64,000 nucleotides of DNA. Source: an uncultured SAR86 cluster bacterium. GTDB lineage: Bacteria; Pseudomonadota; Gammaproteobacteria; Magnimaribacterales; D2472. Of the stretch, positions 28,097 to 36,497 are shown piece after piece. A program made the translations under genes and the position numbers. The notes beneath the pieces were generated by a model that made no database searches, was not told the origin of the DNA, and saw only the letters and a program-made list of their open reading frames with translations. Numbering within the stretch: position 1 is the stretch's first letter; every line of letters starts with the position of its first letter. Where the stretch lies: positions 62,001-126,000 of the forward strand of contig CACKPV010000003.1 in assembly GCA_902602185.1 (NCBI GenBank), in the 5' to 3' direction.

Positions 28097-29806
28097 TTAA
28101 TTGGCAAGTTTTAAAATTTTTCTATCTAAGATATTGGAAGCTTGTTCAATACTCCCAAGATTTTCAACGTTTTGATAACCTAAATCTTTTAAGATCAATT
28201 CAGCTCGTCCGGCACGACCTCCACTTCGGCAATATAAGTAAATTTGCTGATCTTTGGAAGATGTCACGGTATCAATTGAATCTGCAATCTGAGTCCACTC
28301 AATATGAACTGAGTCTTGCAATTGCCCCTCTAAAACTTCAGCATCTGACCTTACATCAATAATCAAAAAAGAAGACTTAATCGGAGTATTTTCCATAGCA
28401 ATAAAATCCTTGCCATCATAGTTTGTAAACTCACGTTCGAGGGCTGCTCCCAGTTCCAAGATCCTCTTATCGCTCCAAGGCAGTCCAATAAAAGAAACCC
28501 CGATTGGAAATTGGTCCATTTGAAAAAAAGGAACCGTAAGGTGAGGCAATCCCGATATTGCAGCAAAACCTCCCATGCTAAATGATGGAACATCATCCAT
28601 AGCTTTATCATCACCACCCTCATAATTGATTTTCCATGCAGGACCTCTGGTCAAACCAACAAATGCGTCTAACTTATTACTTTTTAAAAAAGCAATGGTT
28701 TCTGCTTTGGTTTTCTGAGTCGCATCGATTGCTCGTTGGTATTGCTCGATTAAATTTTCTGTTTCAAGAGATTCCAATAATATTTCTTGTCCAAAAAAAG
28801 GCATAACAGTTTCCGCATTTTGTTCGTTAAAATAAATAATCTCCTCCAGAGTTTTTTTAGATTCAGTTGCATTCAAAAGATAATCTTCTAATCCGGTTTT
28901 AAACTCATATTTCAACAAAAAATACTCGTCCTCATAGGGGTATGCTCTTTGATCATTGAGTAAAACAACCTCAGCCCCTGCCTGCTCAAGAATGGTCTGT
29001 AACTTGTTTAGAAGTTCATTGGCATGTCTATCAGAAAGATCCGATTGCAACACACCTAATCTTTTGCCCTTTAAAGAACTTTGCTTAAGGTTTTCCAGAA
29101 AATTAAAATCAAAATTTTGGGGGATTTCGGCAGTCGCACTATCTTTGGGGTCATATCCAGCTATTGCCTCAAGGGTTCTTGCAACGATAGTAACATTCTT
29201 ACCCATTGGTCCTGCCGTATCTTGACTAACTGAAATTGGTATAATTCCTGTTCGACTAACTAATCCAACTGTTGGTTTCATGCCTACAATACCATTAACT
29301 GATGAAGGGCAAGAAATTGATCCATTGGTTTCAGTGCCTATTGCTACATCCACAATGCCAACTGCTACAGCAACAGCCGAGCCCGAGCTGGACCCACAAG
29401 GATTAAAGTCCAACCCAACAATGTTATAAGTTTGCCCACCTATGCTCGACCAACCACTCACTGAATAATAAGATCTGAAATTTGCCCATTCAGATAAATT
29501 TGCTTTTCCGGCAATATGGAAATTATTGTCTAATAACTTTTGCACTAGATAAGCATTATCTTCGGCAATATTATCTTCCAAAGCAAGTGATCCGGCAGTA
29601 GTTGGCCTCCCTTTGATGTCAATATTATCTTTGATTACTATATTTATTTTGCTGGGATGAAAATCATACTCTTCAATCAAAGAGTTGAAAGTCTGTGCAT
29701 CATGTTCTTGCTCAATCTGATCTGAACATGACACCAAAAAAAATATTAGAATGAAGAAAATTAAATTCACTTTAAAAATATTTTCTTGCCAATAAACGAG
29801 CTTCAT
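28097..29806 (-). CDS. Lipoprotein amidase fused to a C-terminal rhodanese domain
   Basis: A single 569-residue frame joining two domains. The N-terminus is a lipoprotein signal (FFLVSC, Cys27). Residues about 50-465 form an amidase-signature enzyme with the Lys-Ser-Ser triad: Lys59 in INIVIKDNIDIKG, then CGSSSGSAVAVAVG and TETNGSISCPSSVNGIVG. Such enzymes hydrolyse amides or C-N bonds. Residues about 470-565 are a rhodanese-like domain (FLIIDVRSDAEVLEG, then active-site loop YLYCRSGGRAGRA with the nucleophilic Cys). The frame is uninterrupted across the junction. The combination suggests a membrane-anchored, probably periplasmic enzyme linking amide hydrolysis to sulfur transfer or redox, but the role is unknown. 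Confidence 0.85.
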   Translation of the reverse strand: MKLVYWQENIFKVNLIFFILIFFLVSCSDQIEQEHDAQTFNSLIEEYDFHPSKINIVIKDNIDIKGRPTTAGSLALEDNIAEDNAYLVQKLLDNNFHIAGKANLSEWANFRSYYSVSGWSSIGGQTYNIVGLDFNPCGSSSGSAVAVAVGIVDVAIGTETNGSISCPSSVNGIVGMKPTVGLVSRTGIIPISVSQDTAGPMGKNVTIVARTLEAIAGYDPKDSATAEIPQNFDFNFLENLKQSSLKGKRLGVLQSDLSDRHANELLNKLQTILEQAGAEVVLLNDQRAYPYEDEYFLLKYEFKTGLEDYLLNATESKKTLEEIIYFNEQNAETVMPFFGQEILLESLETENLIEQYQRAIDATQKTKAETIAFLKSNKLDAFVGLTRGPAWKINYEGGDDKAMDDVPSFSMGGFAAISGLPHLTVPFFQMDQFPIGVSFIGLPWSDKRILELGAALEREFTNYDGKDFIAMENTPIKSSFLIIDVRSDAEVLEGQLQDSVHIEWTQIADSIDTVTSSKDQQIYLYCRSGGRAGRAELILKDLGYQNVENLGSIEQASNILDRKILKLAN

Positions 29807-29842
29807 AAATCAGTTACATTATAATTTGTTGAAACAAAAAAA

Positions 29843-30811
29843 CTAAGGGTTGCCCATTGCAATTTCTTTAACTAGGTATTTTGGTTCAATTACCTTAACC
29901 TTGACTCCAAAACCTAAAATCCATCTTCTTAAAGTTTCTGTATCATGAATAGTAGCTTTAACTAAAAGATTTTTACCATCATTTGTGATCTCAATTTCTT
30001 GACTTGGGTCAATAGGAGTTTCAAATAGATGTTGTCCTGCCTCATGTGTAAATTGAAGTTTTAGTTGTATATCTTTTTGATACAAATACTCAATTTGCCC
30101 TGCCTCTAGATATTGTTCAAGATCAAAGTTATCTGGTAGACAGATATCATCTTTTAAAGGTTGACATGACTGAAACCGATGAAGAGGAAGATGCAATATT
30201 GTATCAATATTAGTTTTTCTATAGCAGATTAACCTCTGAGATACTCCATGACTCACCAATCCCAAAGGGTTGTAAATATGTTTAGAAAGACCGTTGCGAG
30301 AACGGTACTCTCCCTCAAATTGTTTGTCATCAAGTAAACATTCTATAATACTCGAACTGATCTCTGATTCTACCTTTGGACGCATATAATTCATAAAAGC
30401 CGGTTTGATTTTAATTTTGTTTTTCCAACCATGTATTTTTTCATGATTATTAGCATTGAGTACTTTGGTTGCTCGATTAAACATTAAATTCATTCTCGGT
30501 AATTGCTCTAGAGGAATAATCTCATGTAAATGATCTCTGACTAGCATTAACAGTAAAGCTTCATTCTCATCAATTTCAGCAATATCACCACGGCGAGCAA
30601 CTTGACTAAATGACCATCCAAACGGGATGCTTCTGTCATCGCAAATTAAACCAAATGGTGTCTCTAATTTTTTTAAATCTCTTTGAATCGTTCTGTCTGA
30701 AACCTTGTAACCACATGCATTTAAATGGTCCCTAATTTCTGAAAGTGATTTTTTTCTAGGATATCTTGGTAGAAACTGGAGCATCTCTAAATATCTTATA
30801 GTTGTATCCAT
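29843..30811 (-). CDS. HTH-WYL transcriptional regulator
   Basis: A 322-residue protein with an N-terminal winged helix-turn-helix (about 1-65, including SEIRDHLNACGYKVSDRTIQ RDLKKL), a central WYL domain (about 130-215, KHIYNPLGLVSHGVSQRLICY) and a C-terminal WCX-like extension ending GFGVKVKVIEPKYLV. WYL proteins bind nucleic acid or nucleotide ligands and often repress neighbouring genes; the BrxR/CapW members control phage-defence loci. It is divergent from a MORN-like gene, with two palindromes in the gap between them. Confidence 0.85.
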   Translation of the reverse strand: MDTTIRYLEMLQFLPRYPRKKSLSEIRDHLNACGYKVSDRTIQRDLKKLETPFGLICDDRSIPFGWSFSQVARRGDIAEIDENEALLLMLVRDHLHEIIPLEQLPRMNLMFNRATKVLNANNHEKIHGWKNKIKIKPAFMNYMRPKVESEISSSIIECLLDDKQFEGEYRSRNGLSKHIYNPLGLVSHGVSQRLICYRKTNIDTILHLPLHRFQSCQPLKDDICLPDNFDLEQYLEAGQIEYLYQKDIQLKLQFTHEAGQHLFETPIDPSQEIEITNDGKNLLVKATIHDTETLRRWILGFGVKVKVIEPKYLVKEIAMGNP

Positions 30812-30830
30812 CTCTAAAAACCTTTGTTAA

Positions 30831-30860
30831 GACATTATATGTCGCATAAGTATTATATGC
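30831..30860. promoter_or_regulatory. Adjacent palindromes, candidate WYL-regulator operator
   Basis: GACAT-TAT-ATGTC (30831-30843) is a perfect palindrome around three bases, immediately followed by GCATA-N7-TATGC (30844-30860). They occupy the 56-bp gap between the WYL gene and its divergent neighbour, ending 7 nt before the latter's ATG. Position and symmetry suggest an operator; binding is untested. Confidence 0.5.
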
Positions 30861-30867
30861 TATTACT

Positions 30868-31440
30868 ATGAATAAAGTTGTTAGTCTTCTGCCATACATT
30901 AATGCTAAACGAAAAAACAATGAGCAAGAGTGTTTGCGTGATTATATTGCAGAATTCGAAGATTTGTCTTTCGAAATTGAGCTGGAATTTGATAAAGATT
31001 TTTACAGTAATGAAAATGAGCTAGGGTTTGTTTTAAGAAAGAAAGCTGAACCTTATTTGATTTCCGATAATGGTTTATATTGCACTGCAAATATTGAAAA
31101 TTCTAAATTATGTATAAAGCCCTATTCTGGGTTATATCAAGGGTTCTACCCAAGTGGGAGCATCTGGGTTAGAGCACATTTTCTCAACGGAAGGTTAAAT
31201 GGTAATTTTTCAAATTTTTATGAAAATTTTAACAAGCAAAGCTCAATCAATTTTTGCTCAGGCTACAAGGATGGGACAGCAAAGTACTATGATGAGACAG
31301 GCAAACTAGCTTCGGTTACAGATTGGATACATGGGCAACGTCAGGGGGAAAAGACAGTTTTTTTTCAAGACGGAACAATCGATAAATATTTTTATAATGG
31401 AGGAACTTTAATTGCAAAAAATGATGAAGAAAAATATTAA
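30868..31440 (+). CDS. MORN-repeat (YwqK-like) protein, function unknown
   Basis: A 190-residue soluble protein. The N-terminal half is acidic and unrecognised. The C-terminal half (about 95-185) has repeats of the MORN_2/YwqK type: YQGFYPSGSIWVRAHFLNG, LNGNFSNFYENFNKQ, GYKDGTAKYYDETGKLASV and QRQGEKTVFFQDGTIDKYFY. Such repeats form beta-hairpin ribbons used in binding. It is divergent from the WYL regulator and its 3' end overlaps the next small gene, suggesting a short operon under WYL control. Function cannot be assigned. Confidence 0.7.
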   Translation: MNKVVSLLPYINAKRKNNEQECLRDYIAEFEDLSFEIELEFDKDFYSNENELGFVLRKKAEPYLISDNGLYCTANIENSKLCIKPYSGLYQGFYPSGSIWVRAHFLNGRLNGNFSNFYENFNKQSSINFCSGYKDGTAKYYDETGKLASVTDWIHGQRQGEKTVFFQDGTIDKYFYNGGTLIAKNDEEKY

Positions 31441-31657
31441 ATCAATGGGAAGAAGTGCAACATTTCTAAAAAATGAAGTGCTCAGTATTTGCTCAGAAGA
31501 TCCTATGATAATTTGTGAAGTGTTAGTGAAGATGAGTGAAACTATTCAGCAGCTTGCATCCAAAGAAAATAATTGTGAAAAGGGCTTCAAACAAAAAATT
31601 CAAGCCATGAACTATGCCACTGCCCTTCTCACTAAAACCAAAATAGAAAACTTGTAG
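31421..31657 (+). CDS. Small basic protein, 78 residues, unknown
   Basis: It starts MMKKNIKSMGRSATFLKNEV, overlaps the MORN gene by 20 nt, and is predicted mainly helical (AMNYATALLTKTKIENL at the end). A GGAGG motif lies 17-21 nt upstream of the ATG at 31421, somewhat far, so a start at 31445 is also possible. I recognise no family. It sits between the MORN gene and a GxxExxY nuclease-fold gene. Confidence 0.5.
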   Translation: MMKKNIKSMGRSATFLKNEVLSICSEDPMIICEVLVKMSETIQQLASKENNCEKGFKQKIQAMNYATALLTKTKIENL

Positions 31658-31686
31658 ACTTAGAATATAATTTAAAGGAGATAAAA

Positions 31687-32193
31687 ATGATTAAATTTTA
31701 TAAGCATATGGAAAAAATTGTAAAACGAATTCAAAAACAACTTGGGGCAAGATTTCCTGAAAGGGTATTACAAAATGCTCTAGCAAAAGAATTCATGGAT
31801 TCAAATATACAATACGAAAAGGAGTTAAATTTAGATATCTTGTACAAAAAAAATCGAGTAGGATACATTACTGCTGATTTTTACATACCCAAACAGAAAG
31901 TTTTTAACATCAGTGAAGATATTGTGATTGAAACAAAACAAAGCTCATTACAGATGCGAACAGATTACTTAAGTCAACTAAAAATGTATTTAAGAACTAG
32001 AAGAAATCAAAATATTCAAAACCCTGTTTCTAAAGCAATTCTGATTTGTTGGGAAAATAAAGATACGCTCAATGAAGATGAAACTGAGTTACGATTTTCT
32101 AATGATGTAAGAGTTGAAGTATGGGAGTTAGCAGATAAAGGGGACACTTTAAAAAAAATTTGGGGATCAAAAAATCATTCAATCAAAAACTAG
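31687..32193 (+). CDS. GxxExxY protein, PD-(D/E)XK nuclease fold
   Basis: A 168-residue protein behind a good AAAGGAG ribosome site. It matches the GxxExxY family: LGARFPERVLQNALAKEF, then NIQYEKELNLDILYK, and the PD-(D/E)XK core RVGYITADFYIP and DIVIETKQSS, where Asp, Glu and Lys would hold the metal. The family is widespread, small and uncharacterised; nuclease activity is inferred from fold. It has an extended C-terminus (ILICWENKDTLNEDE and beyond) compared with the usual 125-130 residues. It is downstream of the MORN and small-protein genes. Confidence 0.82.
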   Translation: MIKFYKHMEKIVKRIQKQLGARFPERVLQNALAKEFMDSNIQYEKELNLDILYKKNRVGYITADFYIPKQKVFNISEDIVIETKQSSLQMRTDYLSQLKMYLRTRRNQNIQNPVSKAILICWENKDTLNEDETELRFSNDVRVEVWELADKGDTLKKIWGSKNHSIKN

Positions 32194-32198
32194 TACTT

Positions 32199-32492
32199 AT
32201 GAACAGGTTTAAAAACATAAATGAGGAATCCCCGAAGTTAGAGATGCTAGACACCAATTCATTCCAAATACTTTTTAAAAATAATTATATTTGTTTAATT
32301 AAAAAGACTGATGGTGGTATCTGGAATTGCAAAATTCACATACATGAGAGTGATATAAGTTCCGGAACAATAGAAAACTTTGTAAAAAATTTTTGTAATG
32401 ATTTTGATAATGTTAGCTATGAAAAAGGTTTTTTAAAAGAACTTAATGACCCACAACTACAACACGTCCTTGAGTCAGTTCAAAGATTTTAA
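32199..32492 (+). CDS. Hypothetical protein, 97 residues
   Basis: It starts at ATG 32199 (MNRFKNINEESPKLEML), five nt after the GxxExxY stop, and ends with ELNDPQLQHVLESVQRF. The body has beta-strand-like FQILFKNNYICLIKKTDGG. No family recognised. It is the last gene of the plus-strand unit and converges on the GIY-YIG frame 17 nt away. Confidence 0.5.
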   Translation: MNRFKNINEESPKLEMLDTNSFQILFKNNYICLIKKTDGGIWNCKIHIHESDISSGTIENFVKNFCNDFDNVSYEKGFLKELNDPQLQHVLESVQRF

Positions 32493-32509
32493 ATTTTAAG
32501 AAAATAAAC

Positions 32510-32977
32510 TTATCCTCCTTTTGTTTTATTGAGTGATGGGGGTTTTCCATCATGCTTTGTGAGATATGCTATTAAATCTTCCTCATCAGCTCCATAAACT
32601 GAAAATGAATTTTTTACTTTTTCATTCAAAATATTCATATACGTTATTACTTCTGAATTACTCTGTTTGCCCCACCAATAAATTTCATTTTTTCTCGTTA
32701 GTTGTTCATGAATATATTTTGCATTTTTTTTACCAGTTGAATTTTTTTTAAAACCTTGTTTATGTTGTCCCCATCTTGTTTTTATTGTGTGTTTATATTT
32801 ACCAACATAAACAACTTCTTCGGTTTTCTTTTGATTATCAATGAGAATCCAACAATATACACCCGAACCAATATCATTAGCACTCGCATTGAGAACAGCA
32901 TCTACATTGCCTGATTCAACTATAAATGACCCTACTTCTTTGAAACCTAATTTTTTAAGTTCTTTTGAATTGATTAT
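32510..32977 (-). CDS. GIY-YIG-like nuclease domain protein with no canonical start codon
   Basis: This frame translates into a convincing GIY-YIG-like protein: INSKELKKLGFKEVGSFIVE at the start, then VYCWILIDNQKKTEEVVYVG (the VYC...VYVG strands), KYKHTIKTRWGQHKQGFK with the conserved Arg, and EIYWWGKQ. The frame is open from 32995 after an in-frame TGA, but contains no ATG, GTG or TTG before the domain. Candidate starts are ATA at 32977 or ATC at 32974, preceded by GGAAGGTGG, itself the 3' end of the upstream gene. Either a rare AUA/AUC start or a -1 frameshift with the upstream gene is needed. A sequencing or assembly error is also possible. Confidence 0.6.
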   Translation of the reverse strand: MINSKELKKLGFKEVGSFIVESGNVDAVLNASANDIGSGVYCWILIDNQKKTEEVVYVGKYKHTIKTRWGQHKQGFKKNSTGKKNAKYIHEQLTRKNEIYWWGKQSNSEVITYMNILNEKVKNSFSVYGADEEDLIAYLTKHDGKPPSLNKTKGG

Positions 32978-33321
32978 CCGCCACCTTCCATACGATCAGC
33001 AGCATACTCAATAAAGCCTTTAGCTAAATCTAGGTAAGATTCGTCAATACCATGAAGTTGAAGGTCTTCAGCATCTAAAGTACTTGCCAGATTTTGTAAA
33101 AATGCAAGTTGTTTTGTGACAATGTCATCATCCTCAAATAAATCATGGGGGTCATCAGAAGGTGAACATTCTTCATACAGGCTGAATACATAATCATCAG
33201 CTATTGTTTCACCATAGTCCCAAATTTGAGGGCCTATAGTTTCATGTGCGGGAACGCCTCCTCCAATTACGTGCTGACTAAAAGCATCTAAAACAAATGT
33301 TGTAGTTAAGTCGTTATTCAT
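32974..33321 (-). CDS. Hypothetical acidic protein, 115 residues
   Basis: It starts MNNDLTTTFVLDAFSQHVIG behind CGGAGA and is strongly acidic (LFEDDDIVTKQ, STLDAEDLQLHGIDESYLD). No transmembrane segment or known domain is visible. The ATG at 33321 is preferred to an upstream in-frame codon at 33375 because of the ribosome site. Its last codons overlap the GIY-YIG frame (offset by one base), so the two are coupled or were once one gene. Confidence 0.55.
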   Translation of the reverse strand: MNNDLTTTFVLDAFSQHVIGGGVPAHETIGPQIWDYGETIADDYVFSLYEECSPSDDPHDLFEDDDIVTKQLAFLQNLASTLDAEDLQLHGIDESYLDLAKGFIEYAADRMEGGG

Positions 33322-33413
33322 AAAAATCTCCGTTTGCAAGTGGATTATTTTATAATTTTTGAAAATATTTTCCAATGGAAAATTAGTTAATACTCATTTT
33401 GATAGTAATAAAC

Positions 33414-33854
33414 TCAACCCTCGAAATCATCCAGAAACTCTTCCCAATAAGGGCTATATCTTGGATCGTAAAGGGGCTGATCATCAATTAATGTTCCATT
33501 ATCAGATTGAAAATATTGTTCGATTACTTGCAGCTCAATCACATCATTTGCATCAGTAGTTTTCTCCCAAACTAAATCAATTTTAATATTCATTTCAGCT
33601 TGCATATGCAAATAATAGCTTGAATTTATAATTTCTCGTGTTGCCTTCTCTGAGCTTCCCCCCGGTAAATTTAGTTCAATATTTTCTGTTTTTATAATCT
33701 CGTGAGTTAAGACTTCTAAGGAGCAATCATTACCAAATTCTTTTATGGAATTTATAGCAAGTAATTCGTCATCACTAAGTGCATTTTCAACAATAGTATC
33801 AAAGAAAAACTCTAGATCTTGATCATCGATTTGAAATAAATTTAATCGTTCCAT
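33414..33854 (-). CDS. Hypothetical acidic protein, 146 residues
   Basis: It starts MERLNLFQIDDQDLEFFFDT and ends DPRYSPYWEEFLDDFEG. Acidic and soluble, with no family I can name. A longer version from an ATG at 33884 would begin right at the T-run of the tRNA-Glu terminator, so the inner ATG with GAGAAA just upstream is preferred. It lies between tRNA-Glu and the 115-residue acidic gene, on the same strand. Confidence 0.5.
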   Translation of the reverse strand: MERLNLFQIDDQDLEFFFDTIVENALSDDELLAINSIKEFGNDCSLEVLTHEIIKTENIELNLPGGSSEKATREIINSSYYLHMQAEMNIKIDLVWEKTTDANDVIELQVIEQYFQSDNGTLIDDQPLYDPRYSPYWEEFLDDFEG

Positions 33855-33883
33855 TTTCTCTAATTTGGGGGTTAATCCTAACA

Positions 33884-33909
33884 TAAAAAAAGCCCACCTA
33901 AGTGGGCTT
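33884..33909 (-). terminator. Intrinsic terminator of tRNA-Glu
   Basis: Stem AAGCCCAC/GTGGGCTT (33890-33897/33902-33909), loop CTAA, followed on the minus strand by seven T. It lies just downstream of the tRNA on the same strand. Confidence 0.88.
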
Positions 33910-33917
33910 ATAAAAAT

Positions 33918-33993
<76 letters not shown>

Positions 33994-34038
33994 AGGAGCC
34001 GTAATTATAATCATTTAGATGGGGGTTTCAAATAGAAA

Positions 34039-34761
34039 TTATTTGATTTTTTTATTCACCCGAGTCAAAAAACCTCGTAAAAAATTTCCTTCCATAGTAT
34101 CTGGCTTTAACCTACGAAACATTCGCATAATACGTACTTGAATTTTTTTTGCATTCTCCTCATCGAATAACTGCAAGGCATAACTTGTTTTAATAAAGTG
34201 ATCAATCAACTGTTGCAGCTGATCAGCATTGAGCTCAGGAAAATCTTGCCAGTCATTATCAACATCAACTGCAGATTGAAAAAATAATTCATAAGCAATT
34301 ATTTGCACGGACATTGCAAGATTTAATACAGGATAATCTGGGTTTGCAGGAATGATGATTTGATAATTTGCCAATTGTAACTCATCATTCGTAAGCCCCC
34401 TATCCTCTCTTCCAAAGACAATTGCAATCTCTTTTTTTTGGTGAATTTGAGTATGTATTTGCTCTGCTGCAATTCGAGCATCATATGTTGGCCATGCAAT
34501 TGTTCGCTCTCTTGCGGAAGCAGCATAGACATCTATGCATGAAGCAATTGCTAATTGTAGGCTGGAAAATATTTCAGCATTTGCAAGGACATCAGTAGCA
34601 TTTCCAGCCATTGCCATTGCTTGAGGATCAGGAAATTTTTTGGGATTAACTAAGACAAGCTTTTCAAGCCCCATAGTCTTCATTGCTCTGGCAACTGAAC
34701 CAATATTTCCTGGGTGAGAAGTTTCAACTAAAACAATTCGTAAATTTTTAGAGTTCGTCAT
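34039..34761 (-). CDS. trmJ: tRNA (cytidine/uridine-2'-O-)-methyltransferase TrmJ
   Basis: A SPOUT-class enzyme that 2'-O-methylates position 32 of tRNAs using SAM. The 240 residues show the N-terminal RIVLVETSHPGNIGSVARAM, MAGNATDVL, the SAM-site VFGREDRGLTNDEL and the trefoil-knot NLAMSVQIIAYEL, then a helical C-terminus (RIMRMFRRLKPD). Start ATG at 34761 is chosen over an in-frame codon at 34806, which would run into the divergent suhB start. In many gammaproteobacteria trmJ and suhB are likewise divergent neighbours. Confidence 0.94.
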   Translation of the reverse strand: MTNSKNLRIVLVETSHPGNIGSVARAMKTMGLEKLVLVNPKKFPDPQAMAMAGNATDVLANAEIFSSLQLAIASCIDVYAASARERTIAWPTYDARIAAEQIHTQIHQKKEIAIVFGREDRGLTNDELQLANYQIIIPANPDYPVLNLAMSVQIIAYELFFQSAVDVDNDWQDFPELNADQLQQLIDHFIKTSYALQLFDEENAKKIQVRIMRMFRRLKPDTMEGNFLRGFLTRVNKKIK

Positions 34762-34797
34762 ACACCTATTATGAATATTTCCATTACAATATGCGAG

Positions 34798-35592
34798 ATG
34801 AACCAACCAGCACTATTAAATATTGGGTTAATTGCAGCTCGAAAAGGAGCTGTTGAATTAGAATTTGCTGCCAAAAAACTACATAAGCTTAATGTTGAAA
34901 AAAAAGGCAAAAGTGACTATGTCACTGACGTTGACCGCCAAGTAGAGCAAATCATTTTTGATGAAATCAGAAAATTTTATCCTGAACACAATTTCCTTGG
35001 TGAAGAATCTGGCCATGAGATCAATAATTCTGATGTAACTTGGATTCTTGATCCTATCGATGGAACGACAAATTTTATTAAAGGTTTTCCTCACTATTGT
35101 GTTTCACTGTGTGCCTCGGTCGACAATGTGCTCATGCATGGTGTAATCATTGATCCCTCTACTAAAGAAGAGTTTGCAGCATCCAAAGGGAAAGGGGCTC
35201 AACTCAATGGACAAAAAATTCGTGTAAGCAAACAACCTTATCTCAATGACGCCCTGCTTAGTTGCAGTTCTCGACAAACACCAGAGCAATCCTACTCCTA
35301 TAATTTATTAGGAACTTTTCAGGAGTTATACAAACATGAAATTACAGTCCGAAGAACTGGTTGTTCTGCCCTAGATTTAGCTTATGTTGCAACGGGACGA
35401 CTTGATGGGTTTTGGGGCAATGGTTTAAAAACTTGGGATATGGCGGCTGGGGTAGTTATTGCTGAAGAGGCAGGTGCCTTGATTTCTGACTTTTCAGGAA
35501 GTCCAAATTATCATCAAAGTGAAAATATTGTGTGTGCCACTCCTAAATGTTTCAAACCAATTTTACAAGCTGTCAAAAAAAATTTAGATTAA
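34798..35592 (+). CDS. suhB: Inositol-1-monophosphatase family protein SuhB
   Basis: A Mg-dependent phosphatase, also an rRNA-transcription antitermination factor in E. coli. The 264 residues show NFLGEESGHE (metal Glu), the signature WILDPIDGTTNFI and the second signature WDMAAGVVIAEEAG. ATG at 34798 gives the usual N-terminus; an ATG at 34771 would add nine residues. It is divergent from trmJ with about 36 nt between starts, and its stop overlaps the secF stop by four bases in convergent orientation. Confidence 0.95.
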   Translation: MNQPALLNIGLIAARKGAVELEFAAKKLHKLNVEKKGKSDYVTDVDRQVEQIIFDEIRKFYPEHNFLGEESGHEINNSDVTWILDPIDGTTNFIKGFPHYCVSLCASVDNVLMHGVIIDPSTKEEFAASKGKGAQLNGQKIRVSKQPYLNDALLSCSSRQTPEQSYSYNLLGTFQELYKHEITVRRTGCSALDLAYVATGRLDGFWGNGLKTWDMAAGVVIAEEAGALISDFSGSPNYHQSENIVCATPKCFKPILQAVKKNLD

Positions 35593-36497
35593 GGCATATC
35601 ATCAAAGTCAGCACCTTCAACTTCTGGAACTACCATATCATCTTGAGACAACCCTAATTGAATCAGAATTGAGGTTACGATGTAGAGTGAAGAATAAGTA
35701 CCAATAATCACTCCAATAATTAGTCCCAAACTAAACCCCTTTACAGTTTCTCCTCCAAAAAAGAATAAAGCAAACAAAACTAACAAAGTTGTCAGTGATG
35801 TAATGATTGTTCTACTAAGTGTTTGATTAAGAGACAAATTTAATAGTTCTATTGAAGAAAGAGCTCGTTCAGATCTAAAGTTTTCTCGAATCCTGTCTGA
35901 AACAACAATCGAATCATTTAAAGAATAACCAATTACCGCAAGTAAAGCAGCTAAAACTGACAAATCAAAATCCCACCTAAAAAATGAGAATAAACCTAAA
36001 ATAATGACAACATCATGACCGAGAGCACCAACCGCGCCAAGTGCAAATTTATATTGGAAACGAAAGGCAACGTACAGTAAGATCATTCCCAGTGCAACTA
36101 GCATGCCGAGTCCTCCCTGATCACGTAATTCTGAACCTATTTGTGGCCCTACAAATTCATTTCTTTGTAATTCACCATTCAGTCCCGCAGCAGTCAGAGT
36201 ATTAAAAACTTCATCTCCCACTGAACTACCGGCAGATTGTTCAGCAATTTTAATTAATACATCAAGATTGGATCCAAAATTTACTACCTGATAATCTTCA
36301 AAGCCACTCTCCTCAAGTACACTTCGAATGGTCTCTAATGCAACTGGTTCTGGATATTTAATTTCAACTAAGGATCCACCACTGAAGTCTAAACCAAGAT
36401 TAAAGCCACGAAGAGTGATAGAAGTAAGAGCACCTACAAACAAAAATGCAGACACCAAAAGCAAAATTTTACGAAAACGCATGAAATCAATATGCAT
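35589..36497 (-). CDS. secF: Protein translocase subunit SecF
   Basis: An inner-membrane RND-type subunit that, with SecD, uses proton motive force to pull proteins through SecYEG. The 302 residues have six membrane segments, the N-terminal LDFSGGSLVEIKYP, the periplasmic domain GPQIGSELRDQGGL and the signature IGYSLNDSIVVSDRIREN. The ATG overlaps the secD stop by one base, and the 3' end overlaps suhB. Confidence 0.96.
   Translation of the reverse strand: MHIDFMRFRKILLLVSAFLFVGALTSITLRGFNLGLDFSGGSLVEIKYPEPVALETIRSVLEESGFEDYQVVNFGSNLDVLIKIAEQSAGSSVGDEVFNTLTAAGLNGELQRNEFVGPQIGSELRDQGGLGMLVALGMILLYVAFRFQYKFALGAVGALGHDVVIILGLFSFFRWDFDLSVLAALLAVIGYSLNDSIVVSDRIRENFRSERALSSIELLNLSLNQTLSRTIITSLTTLLVLFALFFFGGETVKGFSLGLIIGVIIGTYSSLYIVTSILIQLGLSQDDMVVPEVEGADFDDMP

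Noticed and set aside
32493-32760. Plus-strand ORF 32566-32751 as a gene
   Set aside because: The complementary strand encodes a recognisable GIY-YIG-like domain across the same interval, so the plus frame is a shadow.
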